Counted from the stretch's first letter, positions 9,403 to 19,651 are shown. The stretch: 49,727 nucleotides of DNA from Betaproteobacteria bacterium (GCA_016192065.1 JACPUX010000010.1:1-49727), one strand, 5' to 3'. Numbers and translations: made by a program. The notes: generated from the letters alone by a model not told the origin.

Positions 9403-9467
9403 CCGCCCCGGGCCGTGTCACGCCCGGCGCAGGGACCTGGGCGAGGGCAAGGCACTCCGAGCGCAAA

Positions 9468-10166
9468 TCAAGGCAACTCCGCCCCGGGCATGCGCTGCAA
9501 AATGATGGGGATTTTTTTCGCCAGCCCCCTGGTTTCGCGGTGTTTGTCATAAAAGCGCGGATTGGGGGCCATGGCGGCGAGGCGCGCGGCTTGCTCGGCG
9601 CTGAGGTCCGCAGCACTTACGCCGAAGTAGTGCCGCGCCGCGGCCTCGGCGCCGAAAACACCGTTGCCCCATTCGATGACGTTGAGGTAGATCTCGAAAA
9701 TGCGCTGCTTGTCGAGCACCGCTTCCATCATCACGGTGATCGCCGCCTCTTCGGCTTTGCGCAGGTAGCGCTTGCTGCCGGAGAGAAAGAGGTTCTTGGC
9801 CAGCTGCTGAGTGATGGTTGAACCGCCGGCGACGACGCGGCCTCTCTTCTGGTTCTTCTCCAGAGCACGCTGGATGCCGTCCCAGTCAAATCCCTCGTGA
9901 TCGACGAACTTGGCGTCCTCGGCGGCGATCATGGCGCGCTTGAGCTGCACGGAAATCTTCTGATAGGGCACCCACTGGTGGCGCAGTTGTGCGCCCGGGG
10001 CCTTCACCCTCAGTTCGGCCAAGCGCATGCTCATGAATGCGGTCTGCTCGGGGTTATGACCGCGGTACCACAAGAGATGCGCCAGGTACCAGAACTGCAG
10101 CAGCAGCAGCCCGCCAAGCACCAGAGCCAAAGCCCAGCCCAGCCAGCGCCAGACGCTTGCGCGCAT
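9468..10166 (-). CDS. mtgA: monofunctional peptidoglycan transglycosylase
   Basis: A 232-aa GT51 glycosyltransferase that polymerises lipid II into glycan strands at the outer face of the inner membrane. An N-terminal transmembrane helix lies at residues 10-33. Family motifs are EDAKFVDHEGFDW, with catalytic Glu about residue 83, and GGSTITQQLAKNLFL (residues 114-128). There is no transpeptidase domain, and the length is normal for MtgA. The ATG at 10166 lies 9 bp after the aroE stop codon, so the two are surely cotranscribed with tonB and the ribonuclease gene upstream. Confidence 0.95.
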   Translation of the reverse strand: MRASVWRWLGWALALVLGGLLLLQFWYLAHLLWYRGHNPEQTAFMSMRLAELRVKAPGAQLRHQWVPYQKISVQLKRAMIAAEDAKFVDHEGFDWDGIQRALEKNQKRGRVVAGGSTITQQLAKNLFLSGSKRYLRKAEEAAITVMMEAVLDKQRIFEIYLNVIEWGNGVFGAEAAARHYFGVSAADLSAEQAARLAAMAPNPRFYDKHRETRGLAKKIPIILQRMPGAELP

Positions 10167-10175
10167 CGCCCGCGT

Positions 10176-10991
10176 CTAGCCGCGCAGGCCGTCGAGCACG
10201 GCCCGGGTTTCGGGACGTACTCCCCGCCAAAGCAAGAAGCTCTCGGCGGCCTGCTCAACCAGCATGCCCAAGCCATCAGCCCGCCGTGTCGCGCCCTGCT
10301 GATCGGCCCAATTCAGGAAACGCGTGGGTTCGCTGGCGTACATCAAATCGTAGGCGAAGGCGCCGGGCGCAAACAGGCCGGCCGGCCAGGGCAAGGGGTG
10401 GGTATCTTCGCCGACGCTGGAACTGGTGGCATTGATCACCAGATCAAAACTCTGCCCGGCGAGGTTGCGCGCGGTTTCGGAAACGACCGGGCCGTCCTCG
10501 GCGAAAAGCGCGGCCAGTTCGTCGGCTTTTTTGACGGTTCGATTGGAGATCACCAGCATGCGTGGATGCACCGCCAGAAGCGGCCCAAGTATGCCCCGGG
10601 CGGCGCCCCCGGCGCCCAACACCAGCACGCGCTGGTCGGCGACGCGGCAGCCGAGGTTTTGGCGCAGATCGCGGGTGAGGCCGACGCCGTCGGTGTTGTC
10701 GCCGAACCAGTGGTCCTCGCGCCAAACCAGGGTGTTCACCGCCCCGGCCTGCACCGCGCGTGCGCTGTGCTCGCTGGCCGCGGCATAGGCTTCGAGCTTG
10801 AAGGGCAGGGTAACGTTGGCGCCCAGGCCGCCCTGCCGCCGGAACGCCGCCAGCGTACCGGGGAAATCATCCAGAGGCGCGAGCAGTCGTTCGTAAACCA
10901 GGGCTTCGCCGGTGGCCAGGGCAAACGCTGCATGAATTTGCGGCGATTTGCTGTGGGCCACAGGGTTGCCGATGACGGCGTAGCGGTCCAT
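10176..10991 (-). CDS. aroE: shikimate dehydrogenase
   Basis: A 271-aa NADPH-dependent enzyme converting 3-dehydroshikimate to shikimate in aromatic amino-acid synthesis. The shikimate-binding motif NPVAHSKSP is at residues 9-17. The catalytic pair is K65 (in NVTLPFK) and D100 (in GDNTDG). The NADP-binding loop GAGGAARG is near residues 124-131, and the C-terminal GLGMLVEQAA motif is present. I chose the ATG at 10991, since the product then starts MDRYAVIGNP as usual and GGGGG precedes it; a longer frame to 11024 exists. It is the third gene of the RNB-tonB-aroE-mtgA cluster. Confidence 0.95.
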   Translation of the reverse strand: MDRYAVIGNPVAHSKSPQIHAAFALATGEALVYERLLAPLDDFPGTLAAFRRQGGLGANVTLPFKLEAYAAASEHSARAVQAGAVNTLVWREDHWFGDNTDGVGLTRDLRQNLGCRVADQRVLVLGAGGAARGILGPLLAVHPRMLVISNRTVKKADELAALFAEDGPVVSETARNLAGQSFDLVINATSSSVGEDTHPLPWPAGLFAPGAFAYDLMYASEPTRFLNWADQQGATRRADGLGMLVEQAAESFLLWRGVRPETRAVLDGLRG

Positions 10992-11102
10992 CAGCAGCGA
11001 CCCCCGCGCGCGCGTCGGCGCCATCGTGGGGAGCGGGCCGCAGTGCCGCTCGTGTTTGGTCTCAGGTGGGCCGCCCGGCGGAGTGTGATCATCGCTTTGC
11101 TC

Positions 11103-12011
11103 CTAGCGCAGGGCCGCGGTGCCCATCACGTCACCGCGCGTGAACGCCCAGGTGCGACAGATTTCCAGGATGTCGGTGTCGCGCATCATGTCCCCTGAGA
11201 ATGGCGCATAGGGCGCACCGAGCTGGGCAATGCGCTCGGCAGCGGCATTGAGGATGCGGTGTTTCGCGCCGCGGGTGATTTCCACCTTTTCCAAGGAACC
11301 GTCGGCGCGGATCGACACGCACACCACCAGATCGCCATAGAGCTTGCGCGCGCGCGCCGCCTCGGGGTAATTCATGTTGCCCACGCGTTCGATCTTCAAG
11401 CGCCAGTCTTCGACGTAGCGCGCGAATCGGTATTCCTCGGCGCGGGCGCCGACGAATTTGCGCCGCGGGCGCTTCTGGTAGGAATCCCATTCCTTGGCGA
11501 TCTCAGCTTCCAGGCGCATGGCCTCCAGGGTGCGCTGCATCAGCTCCTGGGCACTGGGTAGCTCGGGCCGGACCAAAGTTTCAGTGGGCGGGGCCTGCGG
11601 GGCGATGCTTTGCTTGGACTTCACGTGGGCGATGAGCTGTTTGGCCTGGCTTTCGAGCTTTTCGACCTTGCGCGCAGCCACCGACAGCTCGGTGGTCCGA
11701 GTATCTTTGGCCAAGGCCGGCAGGGGGGTCTTGGCGCGCCGCTCGGCGTCGGTGTTGCCCCCGCCGTCAAGATTGGCCTGGGCCAGGACTTGCGCTTTGT
11801 GCGGACGTGCCTTGGTCTTGCTGTTGACCAACACCACTTCCAGCGGCGGCGAGCTCTCCGTCGCTTTGTCAAAGTGAGCGGAGAAGCGCAGGGCCACCAG
11901 CACCCCGTGCAACAAAATGGAGATGCCGATCGCGACCCAGATCTTGCGATCCCTGCCGTCGATGGCATGAATCCAATTGAGGCCCGAATTGGGCAGGACA
12001 ATGGTGCTCAA
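11103..12011 (-). CDS. TonB-family energy transducer
   Basis: A 302-aa inner-membrane protein that would couple the proton-motive force to outer-membrane transporters. It has a short cytoplasmic N-terminus, one transmembrane helix at about residues 24-42, a charged linker with a coiled-coil-prone stretch, and a C-terminal TonB domain (about 205-300) with the typical YGDLVVCVSIRADGSLEKVEI strands. No ATG lies near the apparent start; the TTG at 12011 is the best available but its ribosome-binding site is weak. No exbB/exbD are adjacent. The position between RNB and aroE suggests a housekeeping cluster member rather than a siderophore-specific TonB. Confidence 0.85.
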   Translation of the reverse strand: MSTIVLPNSGLNWIHAIDGRDRKIWVAIGISILLHGVLVALRFSAHFDKATESSPPLEVVLVNSKTKARPHKAQVLAQANLDGGGNTDAERRAKTPLPALAKDTRTTELSVAARKVEKLESQAKQLIAHVKSKQSIAPQAPPTETLVRPELPSAQELMQRTLEAMRLEAEIAKEWDSYQKRPRRKFVGARAEEYRFARYVEDWRLKIERVGNMNYPEAARARKLYGDLVVCVSIRADGSLEKVEITRGAKHRILNAAAERIAQLGAPYAPFSGDMMRDTDILEICRTWAFTRGDVMGTAALR

Positions 12012-12172
12012 AGTCGCTTTGTGATCGCTACCAAGGCCGATGACGGAACAGGGGAAATCCGCTTGCTTTCAACCAGTCGCGGGCGACCATCGTGGGGCGA
12101 ATCGCTCGCAAGGCTGGCTGAAAGACGCATTTTAGCAGAGGCCCGATCCGCTCAAGCGGGGCAGCGCTCAAC

Positions 12173-14020
12173 TCAACTCGGCGGTCCGAGGTACCGTGTC
12201 TCCACACTGGCCGCGATCAGATCGACCTCGCCCAGGCCCAGGCGCACCCGTGATCCGGCGGCCAAAGTAGGCAGATCGGGCACCCGCAGATAGAGCGGCA
12301 GCTTGTCCGCCCGCACCAGATTGTCGCGAATCACGCTGGCGACGAGTTCACTGCACTGTTCCTGCAGAATCCAGCGCAGGCACCAGTAGTGCTCCATACG
12401 GTTCTGGAAATCGGCGTAGTGCCCATAGGTGAGCTCGAAATCAGTCATCGCCGCGAAAAGCTCGGCGTCGTTTTGCGCATAAGGCGCTTCCCGGCGCTGC
12501 AAGAGGGCGATGAGCTGCCGCTGGTTGGCCAGATCGGCGTAGCGCCGCAGCGGCGAACTCGCCCACAAGTATTGCGCCAGACCCAGACCTTGGTGCGGCA
12601 GCGGCTGCGTGCTCATCTTCACTTTGCCGCCCCCTTGGGTCCGGTAGAGCCCAGGCAGGCCGCTGTCGGCCAGAAGTTTGCCCCAGCTCGCGTTGACATG
12701 AATCATCAGCTCCGCCACCAGCTTGTCTAGGGGCGAACCGCGCAGCCTCGGGGTAATGGTGATGCGCCAACCCGAATCGTCGTCCGGATCGGGCTTGCTG
12801 ATGGCGAAGTTATAGTCGATGCGCGTCACTTCTTCCTTGCCGCGTGCCGCCTCCAAGCGCAGCGCCAGGGCGTGCAACAGGGCGAGGTCCGCGCCGTGCG
12901 CTTGGCCAGGATCGGGTTCGCCGCCGGCAAAGCTGTGCTCGAGGTCTTCGTGGCGCAAATTGCTGGTGACCGTAAGGCACTCCACGGCGCTGTGTTCCCC
13001 AAGGATGCGCCCCTCGGCGTCGAGCGTGAGGTACATCGATAGCGCCGGAACTTCACACCCTGCGGCGAGTGAATAGCGTTCGACCACTTCCTCGGGGAGC
13101 ATGGTGATTTTGCAGCCCGGCATGTACACGGTGGACAGGCGCGCCCTGGCGATGGCATCGAGCGGCGAGCCGTGTTCTATGCCCAGCGCCGGCGCCGCGA
13201 TGTGAATGCCGACGCGAACCTGGCCATGCTCCAGACGGGTCACCGAGAAGGCGTCGTCGATCTCGGTGGTGCTGGCATCGTCGATGGAAAAAGCGTCGAC
13301 TTGGGCCACCGGCAGGCCCTCGGGCAAGCGCGGGGCGTCGTAGGATCCGAACGCTGTACCCCGAGGAAAAGACTCGAACAGAAACCGCCGGAAGTGATAG
13401 TCGTGAGTTGAACGCAGCGCACCGCATTCCATCAAGAGCTTCAGCGGTGACAGCCGAGTGGCCTCGCAGGCCTGGCTCAGCGCCTTATACTCCAGGCTGC
13501 CCTTGTCCGGCCCGTACAACAACGACGGGACGGCGGCGCGCATGGCCTCTGGCAATTCGCGCCGGGCCAGGGCCGCCACCCAGCCGGAGACCTTTTCGGC
13601 CTCCAGGCGCTTCTTCTCGAAGCCGGCTTTCGCCGCCATCAGCGCGGCTTGTGGCGCCGCCTTGTAGCGCCCCTTGCCCTTGCGGTAGAAATGCGCCGGG
13701 GCGCCGTGCAGACAGTAGACCACCGCCGCGGCTTCCACAGGCGTGGGCGCGTGTCCGAAATAGTCGCTGGCGAACTCGGCGGCGGCGAACTCGCTTTCGC
13801 CGCACACTTCCCATAGGAAATCCGGTTCCAGCGTGGTTGCCAGCGCCTGGGCCTCGGCGAGCAGCGCCGCGGGTGCTGGCGCCGCGAAGCGAAGCAACAC
13901 CTGGGCGGCTTTGACTTTCAGCCGCTTGCCGGTGGAGGCTTCGATTTGCAGGGACGCGTCGTTGTCGGCGAGGATGGTGCCGGCCTTGAAAGTGCCGTCA
14001 TCCTCGAAAAAGGCGTGCAT
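12173..14020 (-). CDS. RNB-domain exoribonuclease (RNase II/R family)
   Basis: A 615-aa processive 3'-5' exoribonuclease. The RNB domain spans about residues 205-560, with the metal-binding aspartates in FSIDDASTTEIDDAF (D247, D248, D255, D256). Later family segments include MPGCKITMLPEE and the SSPLRRYADL.NQRQL motif. The short C-terminal end (about 580-615) may be a degenerate S1-like fold. At 615 aa it is nearer RNase II than RNase R in size; I leave the symbol blank because this betaproteobacterial group is distinct from both. It starts with ATG at 14020 and heads the cluster with tonB, aroE and mtgA. Confidence 0.9.
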   Translation of the reverse strand: MHAFFEDDGTFKAGTILADNDASLQIEASTGKRLKVKAAQVLLRFAAPAPAALLAEAQALATTLEPDFLWEVCGESEFAAAEFASDYFGHAPTPVEAAAVVYCLHGAPAHFYRKGKGRYKAAPQAALMAAKAGFEKKRLEAEKVSGWVAALARRELPEAMRAAVPSLLYGPDKGSLEYKALSQACEATRLSPLKLLMECGALRSTHDYHFRRFLFESFPRGTAFGSYDAPRLPEGLPVAQVDAFSIDDASTTEIDDAFSVTRLEHGQVRVGIHIAAPALGIEHGSPLDAIARARLSTVYMPGCKITMLPEEVVERYSLAAGCEVPALSMYLTLDAEGRILGEHSAVECLTVTSNLRHEDLEHSFAGGEPDPGQAHGADLALLHALALRLEAARGKEEVTRIDYNFAISKPDPDDDSGWRITITPRLRGSPLDKLVAELMIHVNASWGKLLADSGLPGLYRTQGGGKVKMSTQPLPHQGLGLAQYLWASSPLRRYADLANQRQLIALLQRREAPYAQNDAELFAAMTDFELTYGHYADFQNRMEHYWCLRWILQEQCSELVASVIRDNLVRADKLPLYLRVPDLPTLAAGSRVRLGLGEVDLIAASVETRYLGPPS

Positions 14021-14150
14021 GGAGTGGTTTGCGTGGGCGGGGGTGGGCGATTATAGCGTACCGCTCCGGCCGAGCCGAAACGATCCCGCCGCGGGCGATG
14101 GCGACTGAAGTCTTGATCTCCGGCGTGACCAGGCCCCGCCGGCAGCGCCC

Positions 14151-14430
14151 TCAGGGCAAGTCCGACTCGGGTTGATCGCGGGGCACCAGGGCCAGGTCGT
14201 CGCTGAGGCTGCGCCGGCCCAGCACTTTGACCATGACCCGCAGATCGTTCAAGCGCCCGCCGGTATTCACCCGCAGTCGCGGCCGCACTTCCTGGAAGCC
14301 ACAGCGCCGCCAGAAGCGCTCGGTGCGCTGCTTGCCGACCACCGCGCCCAGGCGTAGCCAGCGCGCCCTTGGTCCTGGCCCAGTCTTCGAGCGCGTCATA
14401 GAGTGGCCGGGCCATCGCCTTCGTGGCCAA
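14151..14430 (-). pseudogene. GNAT acetyltransferase remnant, frameshifted
   Basis: Two minus-strand frames together encode the C-terminal part of a GNAT N-acetyltransferase. The first reads ARPLYDALEDWARTKGA; the second continues RWLRLGAVVGKQRTERFWRR, then CGFQEVRPRL through to the stop at 14151. The frames join near 14,362-14,369 in a GC-repeat tract, where loss of one GC pair (GCGCGC to GCGC) explains the shift. The N-terminal half is missing; a REP-like sequence lies about 30 bp upstream at 14,461-14,485. The gene would have followed prfA, where many proteobacteria carry prmC. Clearly non-functional. Confidence 0.7.
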
Positions 14431-14460
14431 AGCTGCTCCAGAAAAACTGGCCGGCTCCTT

Positions 14461-14485
14461 GTGGGAGCGGGCACGCCCGCCTCGG
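14461..14485 (+). repeat. REP-like palindromic element
   Basis: The sequence GTGGGAGCGGGCACGCCCGC followed by CTCGG matches the form of proteobacterial REP elements: a GTGGGA head then a GC-rich palindrome. It lies between the prfA stop codon and the broken acetyltransferase. Confidence 0.55.
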
Positions 14486-14565
14486 GCATTTAGTACACCA
14501 CCCCTCGCTCCGCGGCCGAGGCCGCCAACCAAATCGTGGTCGTGCGGCGCGGGATGCGCTTGCCC

Positions 14566-15648
14566 TCAGGAACCCTCCGCCAGGGCCTGCAACTGCTCCG
14601 CCTGATGCTCGGCGGCCAAGGCGGCGATCAATTCGGTCAATTCGCCGTCCATGATCTGATCGATCTTGTAGAGCGTGAGGTTGATGCGATGATCGGTGAC
14701 CCGCCCCTGGGGAAAATTGTAGGTGCGGATGCGCTCGCTGCGGTCGCCGCTTCCCACCAGAGACTTGCGCGTGGCCGCCTCCTTGGCCTGGCGCTCGGCG
14801 CGCTCGCGATCGAGGAGGCGCGAGGCGAGCACTGCCATGGCCTGCGCCTTGTTGCGGTGTTGCGAGCGATCATCCTGGCACTCCACCACCAAGCCGCTGG
14901 GCAAGTGGGTGATGCGCACCGCCGAATCGGTCTTGTTGATGTGCTGGCCGCCTGCGCCCGAGGCGCGAAAGGTGTCGATGCGCAGATCGGCCGGGTTGAT
15001 CGCGATGTCTTTGATCGGATCGGCCTCGGGCATAACCGCCACGGTGCAGGCGGAGGTGTGGATACGGCCTTGCGCTTCGGTTTCCGGCACGCGCTGCACA
15101 CGGTGGCCGCCGGATTCGAACTTGAGTTTCGAATACGCCCCCTGCCCGACGATGCGCAGAATCACTTCGCGGAAACCGCCCAGGTCGCTGGCATTCTCGG
15201 AAATGACTTCGACCTGCCAGCGCTGGCGCTCGGCGTAACGGGTGTACATGCGATAGAGATTGGCGGCGAACAGCGCCGATTCCTCACCGCCGGTGCCGGC
15301 GCGGACTTCGAGAAAGATGTTGCGTTCGTCGTTGGGGTCACGCGGCAGCAGGGCCTTTTGCAGCTCGATTTCGAGCTCGGCGAGCCGCGCCTTGGCGGCT
15401 TCTGCTTCCTCTTCGGCGAAGGCCTTCATGTCTGGGTCGGCGGCCATGTCCAGGGCGGCGGCCAGGTCGCGCTCACTTTGCTGGTAATGGCGATAGAGCG
15501 CCACCACCGGCCCGATCTCGGCATGCTCGCGGGTGAGCTTGCGGTAGTTGTCGAGCTTGGCGGTGACGGTTTCCGAAGCCAGCTCGCGGTCGAGTTCATC
15601 GAGCCTTTGCGTAAGCTGGGCGAGTTTGGTGGCGAGCGAGGGTTTCAT
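14566..15648 (-). CDS. prfA: peptide chain release factor 1
   Basis: A 360-aa class-I release factor recognising UAA and UAG. The codon-recognition tripeptide occupies the expected place as PET (residues 188-190, in [10 protein letters not shown]), and the peptidyl-tRNA hydrolysis motif GGQ is at 233-235 ([20 protein letters not shown]). The length is exactly that of E. coli RF1. I chose the ATG at 15648 (MKPSLATKL) with AAGG upstream over a longer frame from 15675. hemA lies 59 bp upstream on the same strand, the usual hemA-prfA order. prmC, which methylates the GGQ glutamine and often follows, is not present here. Confidence 0.97.
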   Translation of the reverse strand: MKPSLATKLAQLTQRLDELDRELASETVTAKLDNYRKLTREHAEIGPVVALYRHYQQSERDLAAALDMAADPDMKAFAEEEAEAAKARLAELEIELQKALLPRDPNDERNIFLEVRAGTGGEESALFAANLYRMYTRYAERQRWQVEVISENASDLGGFREVILRIVGQGAYSKLKFESGGHRVQRVPETEAQGRIHTSACTVAVMPEADPIKDIAINPADLRIDTFRASGAGGQHINKTDSAVRITHLPSGLVVECQDDRSQHRNKAQAMAVLASRLLDRERAERQAKEAATRKSLVGSGDRSERIRTYNFPQGRVTDHRINLTLYKIDQIMDGELTELIAALAAEHQAEQLQALAEGS

Positions 15649-15707
15649 GTCATCTGCCTTGGGTGCGCCACGCAAGGTCGCGGCGCCAGAACCGGAAATC
15701 GGTGCGC

Positions 15708-16961
15708 TTACTCGCCGTCCGGTAATTCGTACATGCGCTGGAAGAGCGCCAGCAGCTCGGCGCGTTCGGCTTCACCGGCCTCGTTCAAGGTGCGCGTGGG
15801 CGCATGCAGGAACTTGTTGGTGAGGCCACGCGAGAACTGTTCCAGCACCTCCTCGGGGTTCGCGCCGCCGGCCAAAAGCCGCCGCGCGCGTTCGAGTTCC
15901 TGGGCGCGCATCGCCTCGGCATGTTCGTGTAAGGCCCGGATGGTGGGCACCACGGCGCGGCTACCCAGCCACCTGAGGAACTGCTCCGCTTGCAGGCGAA
16001 TGATTTCTTCGGCCTCGGCCACCGCGCCCTGGCGCACTTGTAGGTTGTCCTTGACCACGTTGGCAAGATCGTCGACGGTGTACAGAAACACGTCGTCGAG
16101 TTCGGCCACTTCCGGTTCCACGTCGCGCGGCACGGCCAAATCGACGATGAACATAGGTTCGTGGCGCCGCGCCTTGATCACCCGCTCCAGCAGCCCCTTG
16201 CCAAGAATGGGTAGGCTGCTGGCGGTGCAGGAGATGATGATATCGAAGCGCGGCAACTGTTCCGGCAACTCGTTGAGCGTGAGCGCCGTGGCGCCGAACC
16301 GAGCCGCCAGCGCCGCGCCGCGCTCCAGAGTGCGGTTGGCGACGGTGATGCTCTTGGGCCTGCGGGCGGCAAAGTGGGTGGCAGTGAGTTCAATCATTTC
16401 CCCGGCACCGACCAGCAGCAGGTTCTGCTCCCCCAGGCTGGGATAGATGCTCTCGGCCAGGCGCACCGCCGCCGCGGCCATGGAGATCGACGCCGCGCCG
16501 ATGTCGGTTTGCGAACGCACTTCCTTGGCCACGGCAAAGGTGCGCTGGAAGAGCTTGGACAACACCAGGCCCATCGAGCCCGCGGCCTCGGCGCTGCGCA
16601 CCGCCTGCTTCATCTGGCCAAGAATCTGCGGCTCGCCCAGCACCATGGAATCGAGCCCGCTGGCCACCCGGAAGGCATGCTGCACCGCCGCTTCCTGAGG
16701 CAGGGTGTAGAGATAGGGATCGAGGCTCGCGCGCGGCAACTGGTGGTAGCTGGTGAGCCAGTCCTTCACCGGCTCGACCTCGGCACCATGGCAATAGACC
16801 TCGGTGCGGTTGCAGGTGGACAGGATCGCCGCTTCACGCACCGGCGGCCGCGCCAAGAGATCGCGCAGCGCCTGTCCGAGGCTGTCGATCTGGAAGGCGA
16901 CCTTTTCCCGCACCATGATGGGCGCGGTCTGGTGATTGAGGCCGAGGGCGAAGAGCTGCAC
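15708..16961 (-). CDS. hemA: glutamyl-tRNA reductase
   Basis: A 417-aa enzyme reducing glutamyl-tRNA(Glu) to glutamate-1-semialdehyde, the first step of C5-pathway tetrapyrrole synthesis. The catalytic cysteine is C50 in [12 protein letters not shown]. The NADPH-binding domain has [14 protein letters not shown] and the family segment [10 protein letters not shown](M/V)K. A C-terminal dimerisation region follows. The start is GTG at 16961, giving the typical [15 protein letters not shown]-terminus; the ribosome-binding site is weak. Use of the C5 pathway fits a beta- or gammaproteobacterium and not most alphaproteobacteria. It is followed by prfA. Confidence 0.96.
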   Translation of the reverse strand: MQLFALGLNHQTAPIMVREKVAFQIDSLGQALRDLLARPPVREAAILSTCNRTEVYCHGAEVEPVKDWLTSYHQLPRASLDPYLYTLPQEAAVQHAFRVASGLDSMVLGEPQILGQMKQAVRSAEAAGSMGLVLSKLFQRTFAVAKEVRSQTDIGAASISMAAAAVRLAESIYPSLGEQNLLLVGAGEMIELTATHFAARRPKSITVANRTLERGAALAARFGATALTLNELPEQLPRFDIIISCTASSLPILGKGLLERVIKARRHEPMFIVDLAVPRDVEPEVAELDDVFLYTVDDLANVVKDNLQVRQGAVAEAEEIIRLQAEQFLRWLGSRAVVPTIRALHEHAEAMRAQELERARRLLAGGANPEEVLEQFSRGLTNKFLHAPTRTLNEAGEAERAELLALFQRMYELPDGE

Positions 16962-17162
16962 GGGTGCGGGAAGAGGCAGGTTTGGGCGCCAATTCTACCC
17001 CATGGCCCGCGACCCCGGCCTTGATTCCGGCCAAATCGCACCGCCCCTAGTCGGCGGCAGGACCTCGCAGGCGTCGCCCCGCACGCCGGTGTCCCGCGCC
17101 GACGAGGACTTCTTGTGCATCGGGCCGGCGATCCCGCCGCCCAGGTCGAAGACTCGCCCCGC

Positions 17163-19238
17163 CTAGGCCTTGAAGAACTCCTGCCGCGCGCCCAGCCAGC
17201 GCGCGACATGCTGTTCGGCCGCGAGGGGGAAATCCTGCAGCACTTCGTCGGCCACCTGGCGCGCGGCTTCCATGAGGGCGAGATCGGTTTCGAGATCGGC
17301 GAACCGCAGCAGCGGCAGCCCGCTCTGCCGCGCCCCGAGGAATTCGCCCGGGCCGCGGATCAAGAGATCCTGACGGGCGATTTCGAATCCGTCGTGATGC
17401 TCGAAGATCACTTTGAGCCGTGCCTTGGCCACCTGTCCCAGAGGTTCGTCGTAGAGCAGCACGCAGGCCGAGGCCTCGCCGCCGCGACCCACGCGCCCGC
17501 GTAACTGATGGAGTTGGGCGAGGCCGAAGCGTTCGGCGTGTTCGATGACCATGAGCGTGGCATTGGGCACATCCACCCCCACTTCGACCACCGTGGTCGC
17601 CACCAGCACGTCGAGCGCCTTGGCGGTGAGCGCCTGCATCACCGCGGCTTTTTCGTCGGGCTTCATGCGTCCGTGCAGCAGGCCGATGCGCAGTTCCGGG
17701 AGAGCTTCAGCCAGGCCGTCGCGGGTGGCGACAGCGTTCTGCAAGTCGATCTTCTCCGATTCCTCGATCAAGGGGCAGACCCAATACACCTGTTGCCCGG
17801 TGGCGCAGACTTCGCGCACCCGGGCGATCAACTCCGGCCGGCGACGCTGACTGGCGAGCTTGGTGACCACCGGGCGCCGGCCGGGGGGCATTTGGTCGAG
17901 CACCGAAACGTCGAGATCGGCGTAATAGCTCATGGCCAGGGTGCGCGGGATCGGTGTAGCGCTCATCATCAATTGATGCGGCTCGAGTTCGCCACCGCTC
18001 CGGCCGCGCAAGGCCAGGCGCTGGGTCACGCCGAAGCGGTGCTGTTCGTCGATGATCAAGAGCGCCAGGCGCGGCAGGCTCACCCCTTCCTGGAACAAGG
18101 CATGGGTGCCGACCACTACCGCTGGCGCGCCGGATCCGCCAGCGGCCAGCGCGTCGCGCCGGGCGCTCGCCCCCTGCGCTCCAACCAGCCAGATCAGCGG
18201 CACCGGTTGATCCTTGAGCCACTCCGCGAGCTTACGGTAGTGCTGCTCGGCGAGAATTTCGGTCGGCGCCATGAAGGCGACCTGGAATCCCGCCTCCACC
18301 GCGTGTAGAGCGGCCAGCGCGGCGACAATCGTCTTGCCGCTGCCCACATCGCCTTGCAACAGACGGTGCATGGGACGCGCGAGTTCGAGATCGCGGCGGA
18401 TTTCCAGCACCGCCTGACGCTGGGCCTCGGTCAGGCGAAAAGGCAGCTTGCCCAAGAGCGTGCGCGCGAGCGTGCCCGCCGCCGCCAGCGGCTGCGCGCG
18501 GCGCGCCTGGCGAGCGCGGCGATGGGCCTTGAGCGAGAGCTGCTGGGCCAGGAGTTCGTCGAACTTCAAACGCTGCCAGGCCGGATGTTGGCGCGACTCC
18601 AGGGTCTCCAGTGCGGCCTCCGGCGGAGGCGCGTGCAGCGTGCGCAGGCTGGTGGCGAAGTCCCAAAGCCCGAGGCGCTGACGCAGCACCTCGGGCAGGG
18701 TGTCGGCAAGGGTTTCGGCGGCGGCATCCAGGGCGCGGCGCACGAGGCGGCGCAGGGTCTCTTGCGGCAAACCCGCGGTGGTCGGGTAGACCGGCGTGAG
18801 CGCCAGGGGCAAGGGCTCGGCGCACGCCGCATCGCGAATCGTGGGATGCACCATCTCCAGCCCATGGTAGCCCTGGCGCACTTCGCCATAGGCCCGCACC
18901 CGCCGGCCTGGAGCAAGCATGGCGACGTGGTTGGGATAGAAATTGAAGAACCGCAGCGTGAGCTTGCCGAAGCCGTCGATCAGATGGCAGATCAGGGCAC
19001 GGCGGGGTCGATAGGTGACTTCGCTGGTGGCCACCTCGGCTTCGACTTGGGTGGTGTCGCCGGCCTTCAGCTCGGCCAACGGCGTAAGGCGAGTGCGGTC
19101 CTCATAACGCAGCGGCAGATGCAGCAGGAGCTCGGCATCGCCTTTGAGACCCAGGCGCGCCAGTTTGTCGCGCAGGGTGTTGCGCGGTGCGGCGGCCGGC
19201 CGAGCGGCGCCTTTCTTGCTGGGAGCGCGCGCCGCCAC
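17163..19238 (-). CDS. recG: ATP-dependent DNA helicase RecG
   Basis: A 691-aa SF2 translocase that remodels stalled replication forks and Holliday junctions. An N-terminal wedge/OB domain (about residues 55-135, including LPLRYEDRT) is followed by the helicase core: Walker A GDVGSGKT (296-303), the DEQH box in LLIIDEQHRFGV, the SATPIPRTL motif and the C-terminal QLRGRVGRG motif VI. Length matches RecG (about 690 aa). The start is a GTG at 19238. ridA lies 32 bp upstream on the same strand, so the two are probably cotranscribed. Confidence 0.96.
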   Translation of the reverse strand: MAARAPSKKGAARPAAAPRNTLRDKLARLGLKGDAELLLHLPLRYEDRTRLTPLAELKAGDTTQVEAEVATSEVTYRPRRALICHLIDGFGKLTLRFFNFYPNHVAMLAPGRRVRAYGEVRQGYHGLEMVHPTIRDAACAEPLPLALTPVYPTTAGLPQETLRRLVRRALDAAAETLADTLPEVLRQRLGLWDFATSLRTLHAPPPEAALETLESRQHPAWQRLKFDELLAQQLSLKAHRRARQARRAQPLAAAGTLARTLLGKLPFRLTEAQRQAVLEIRRDLELARPMHRLLQGDVGSGKTIVAALAALHAVEAGFQVAFMAPTEILAEQHYRKLAEWLKDQPVPLIWLVGAQGASARRDALAAGGSGAPAVVVGTHALFQEGVSLPRLALLIIDEQHRFGVTQRLALRGRSGGELEPHQLMMSATPIPRTLAMSYYADLDVSVLDQMPPGRRPVVTKLASQRRRPELIARVREVCATGQQVYWVCPLIEESEKIDLQNAVATRDGLAEALPELRIGLLHGRMKPDEKAAVMQALTAKALDVLVATTVVEVGVDVPNATLMVIEHAERFGLAQLHQLRGRVGRGGEASACVLLYDEPLGQVAKARLKVIFEHHDGFEIARQDLLIRGPGEFLGARQSGLPLLRFADLETDLALMEAARQVADEVLQDFPLAAEQHVARWLGARQEFFKA

Positions 19239-19270
19239 CTGCCGCGAAACCCACCGACCGGCGTCGCTGA

Positions 19271-19651
19271 TCAGCCCAGCACCAGCACCGCGTCGATCTC
19301 CACCAGGCCACCACGCGGCAGCGCCGCCACGCCGACCGCGGCGCGCGCCGGATAAGGAACGCTGAAGTACCCCGCCATGATTTCGTTGACCTTGGCGAAG
19401 TGACCCAGATCCGTGAGATAGACGTTGAGCTTGACGGCGTCACTGAGGCCACCCCCGGAGGCGTCGGCGACCGCCTGCAAATTGTCGAAAGCCTGGCGAA
19501 TCTGCGCCTCGATGCCTTCGCGCAATTGCATGCTGGCGGGGTCAAGCCCGAGTTGGCCGGAAAGGTACACGGTGTCGCCGGCGCGCACGGCCTGGGAGTA
19601 CGTGCCGATGGCAGCCGGCGCGGCGGCGGTCTGGATCGCGAGTCGGGACAT
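19271..19651 (-). CDS. ridA: RidA enamine/imine deaminase
   Basis: A 126-aa trimeric YjgF/YER057c/UK114 protein that hydrolyses reactive 2-aminoacrylate and related enamines formed by PLP dehydratases. Conserved pieces include the N-terminal SQAV region ([11 protein letters not shown]), [10 protein letters not shown], and the active-site arginine in [10 protein letters not shown], followed by [14 protein letters not shown]. The ATG at 19651 has AAGGA at good spacing; an upstream in-frame start would add 13 residues. It fits functionally with the threonine dehydratase-like gene elsewhere in the window, although the two are not linked. It precedes recG. Confidence 0.94.
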   Translation of the reverse strand: MSRLAIQTAAAPAAIGTYSQAVRAGDTVYLSGQLGLDPASMQLREGIEAQIRQAFDNLQAVADASGGGLSDAVKLNVYLTDLGHFAKVNEIMAGYFSVPYPARAAVGVAALPRGGLVEIDAVLVLG

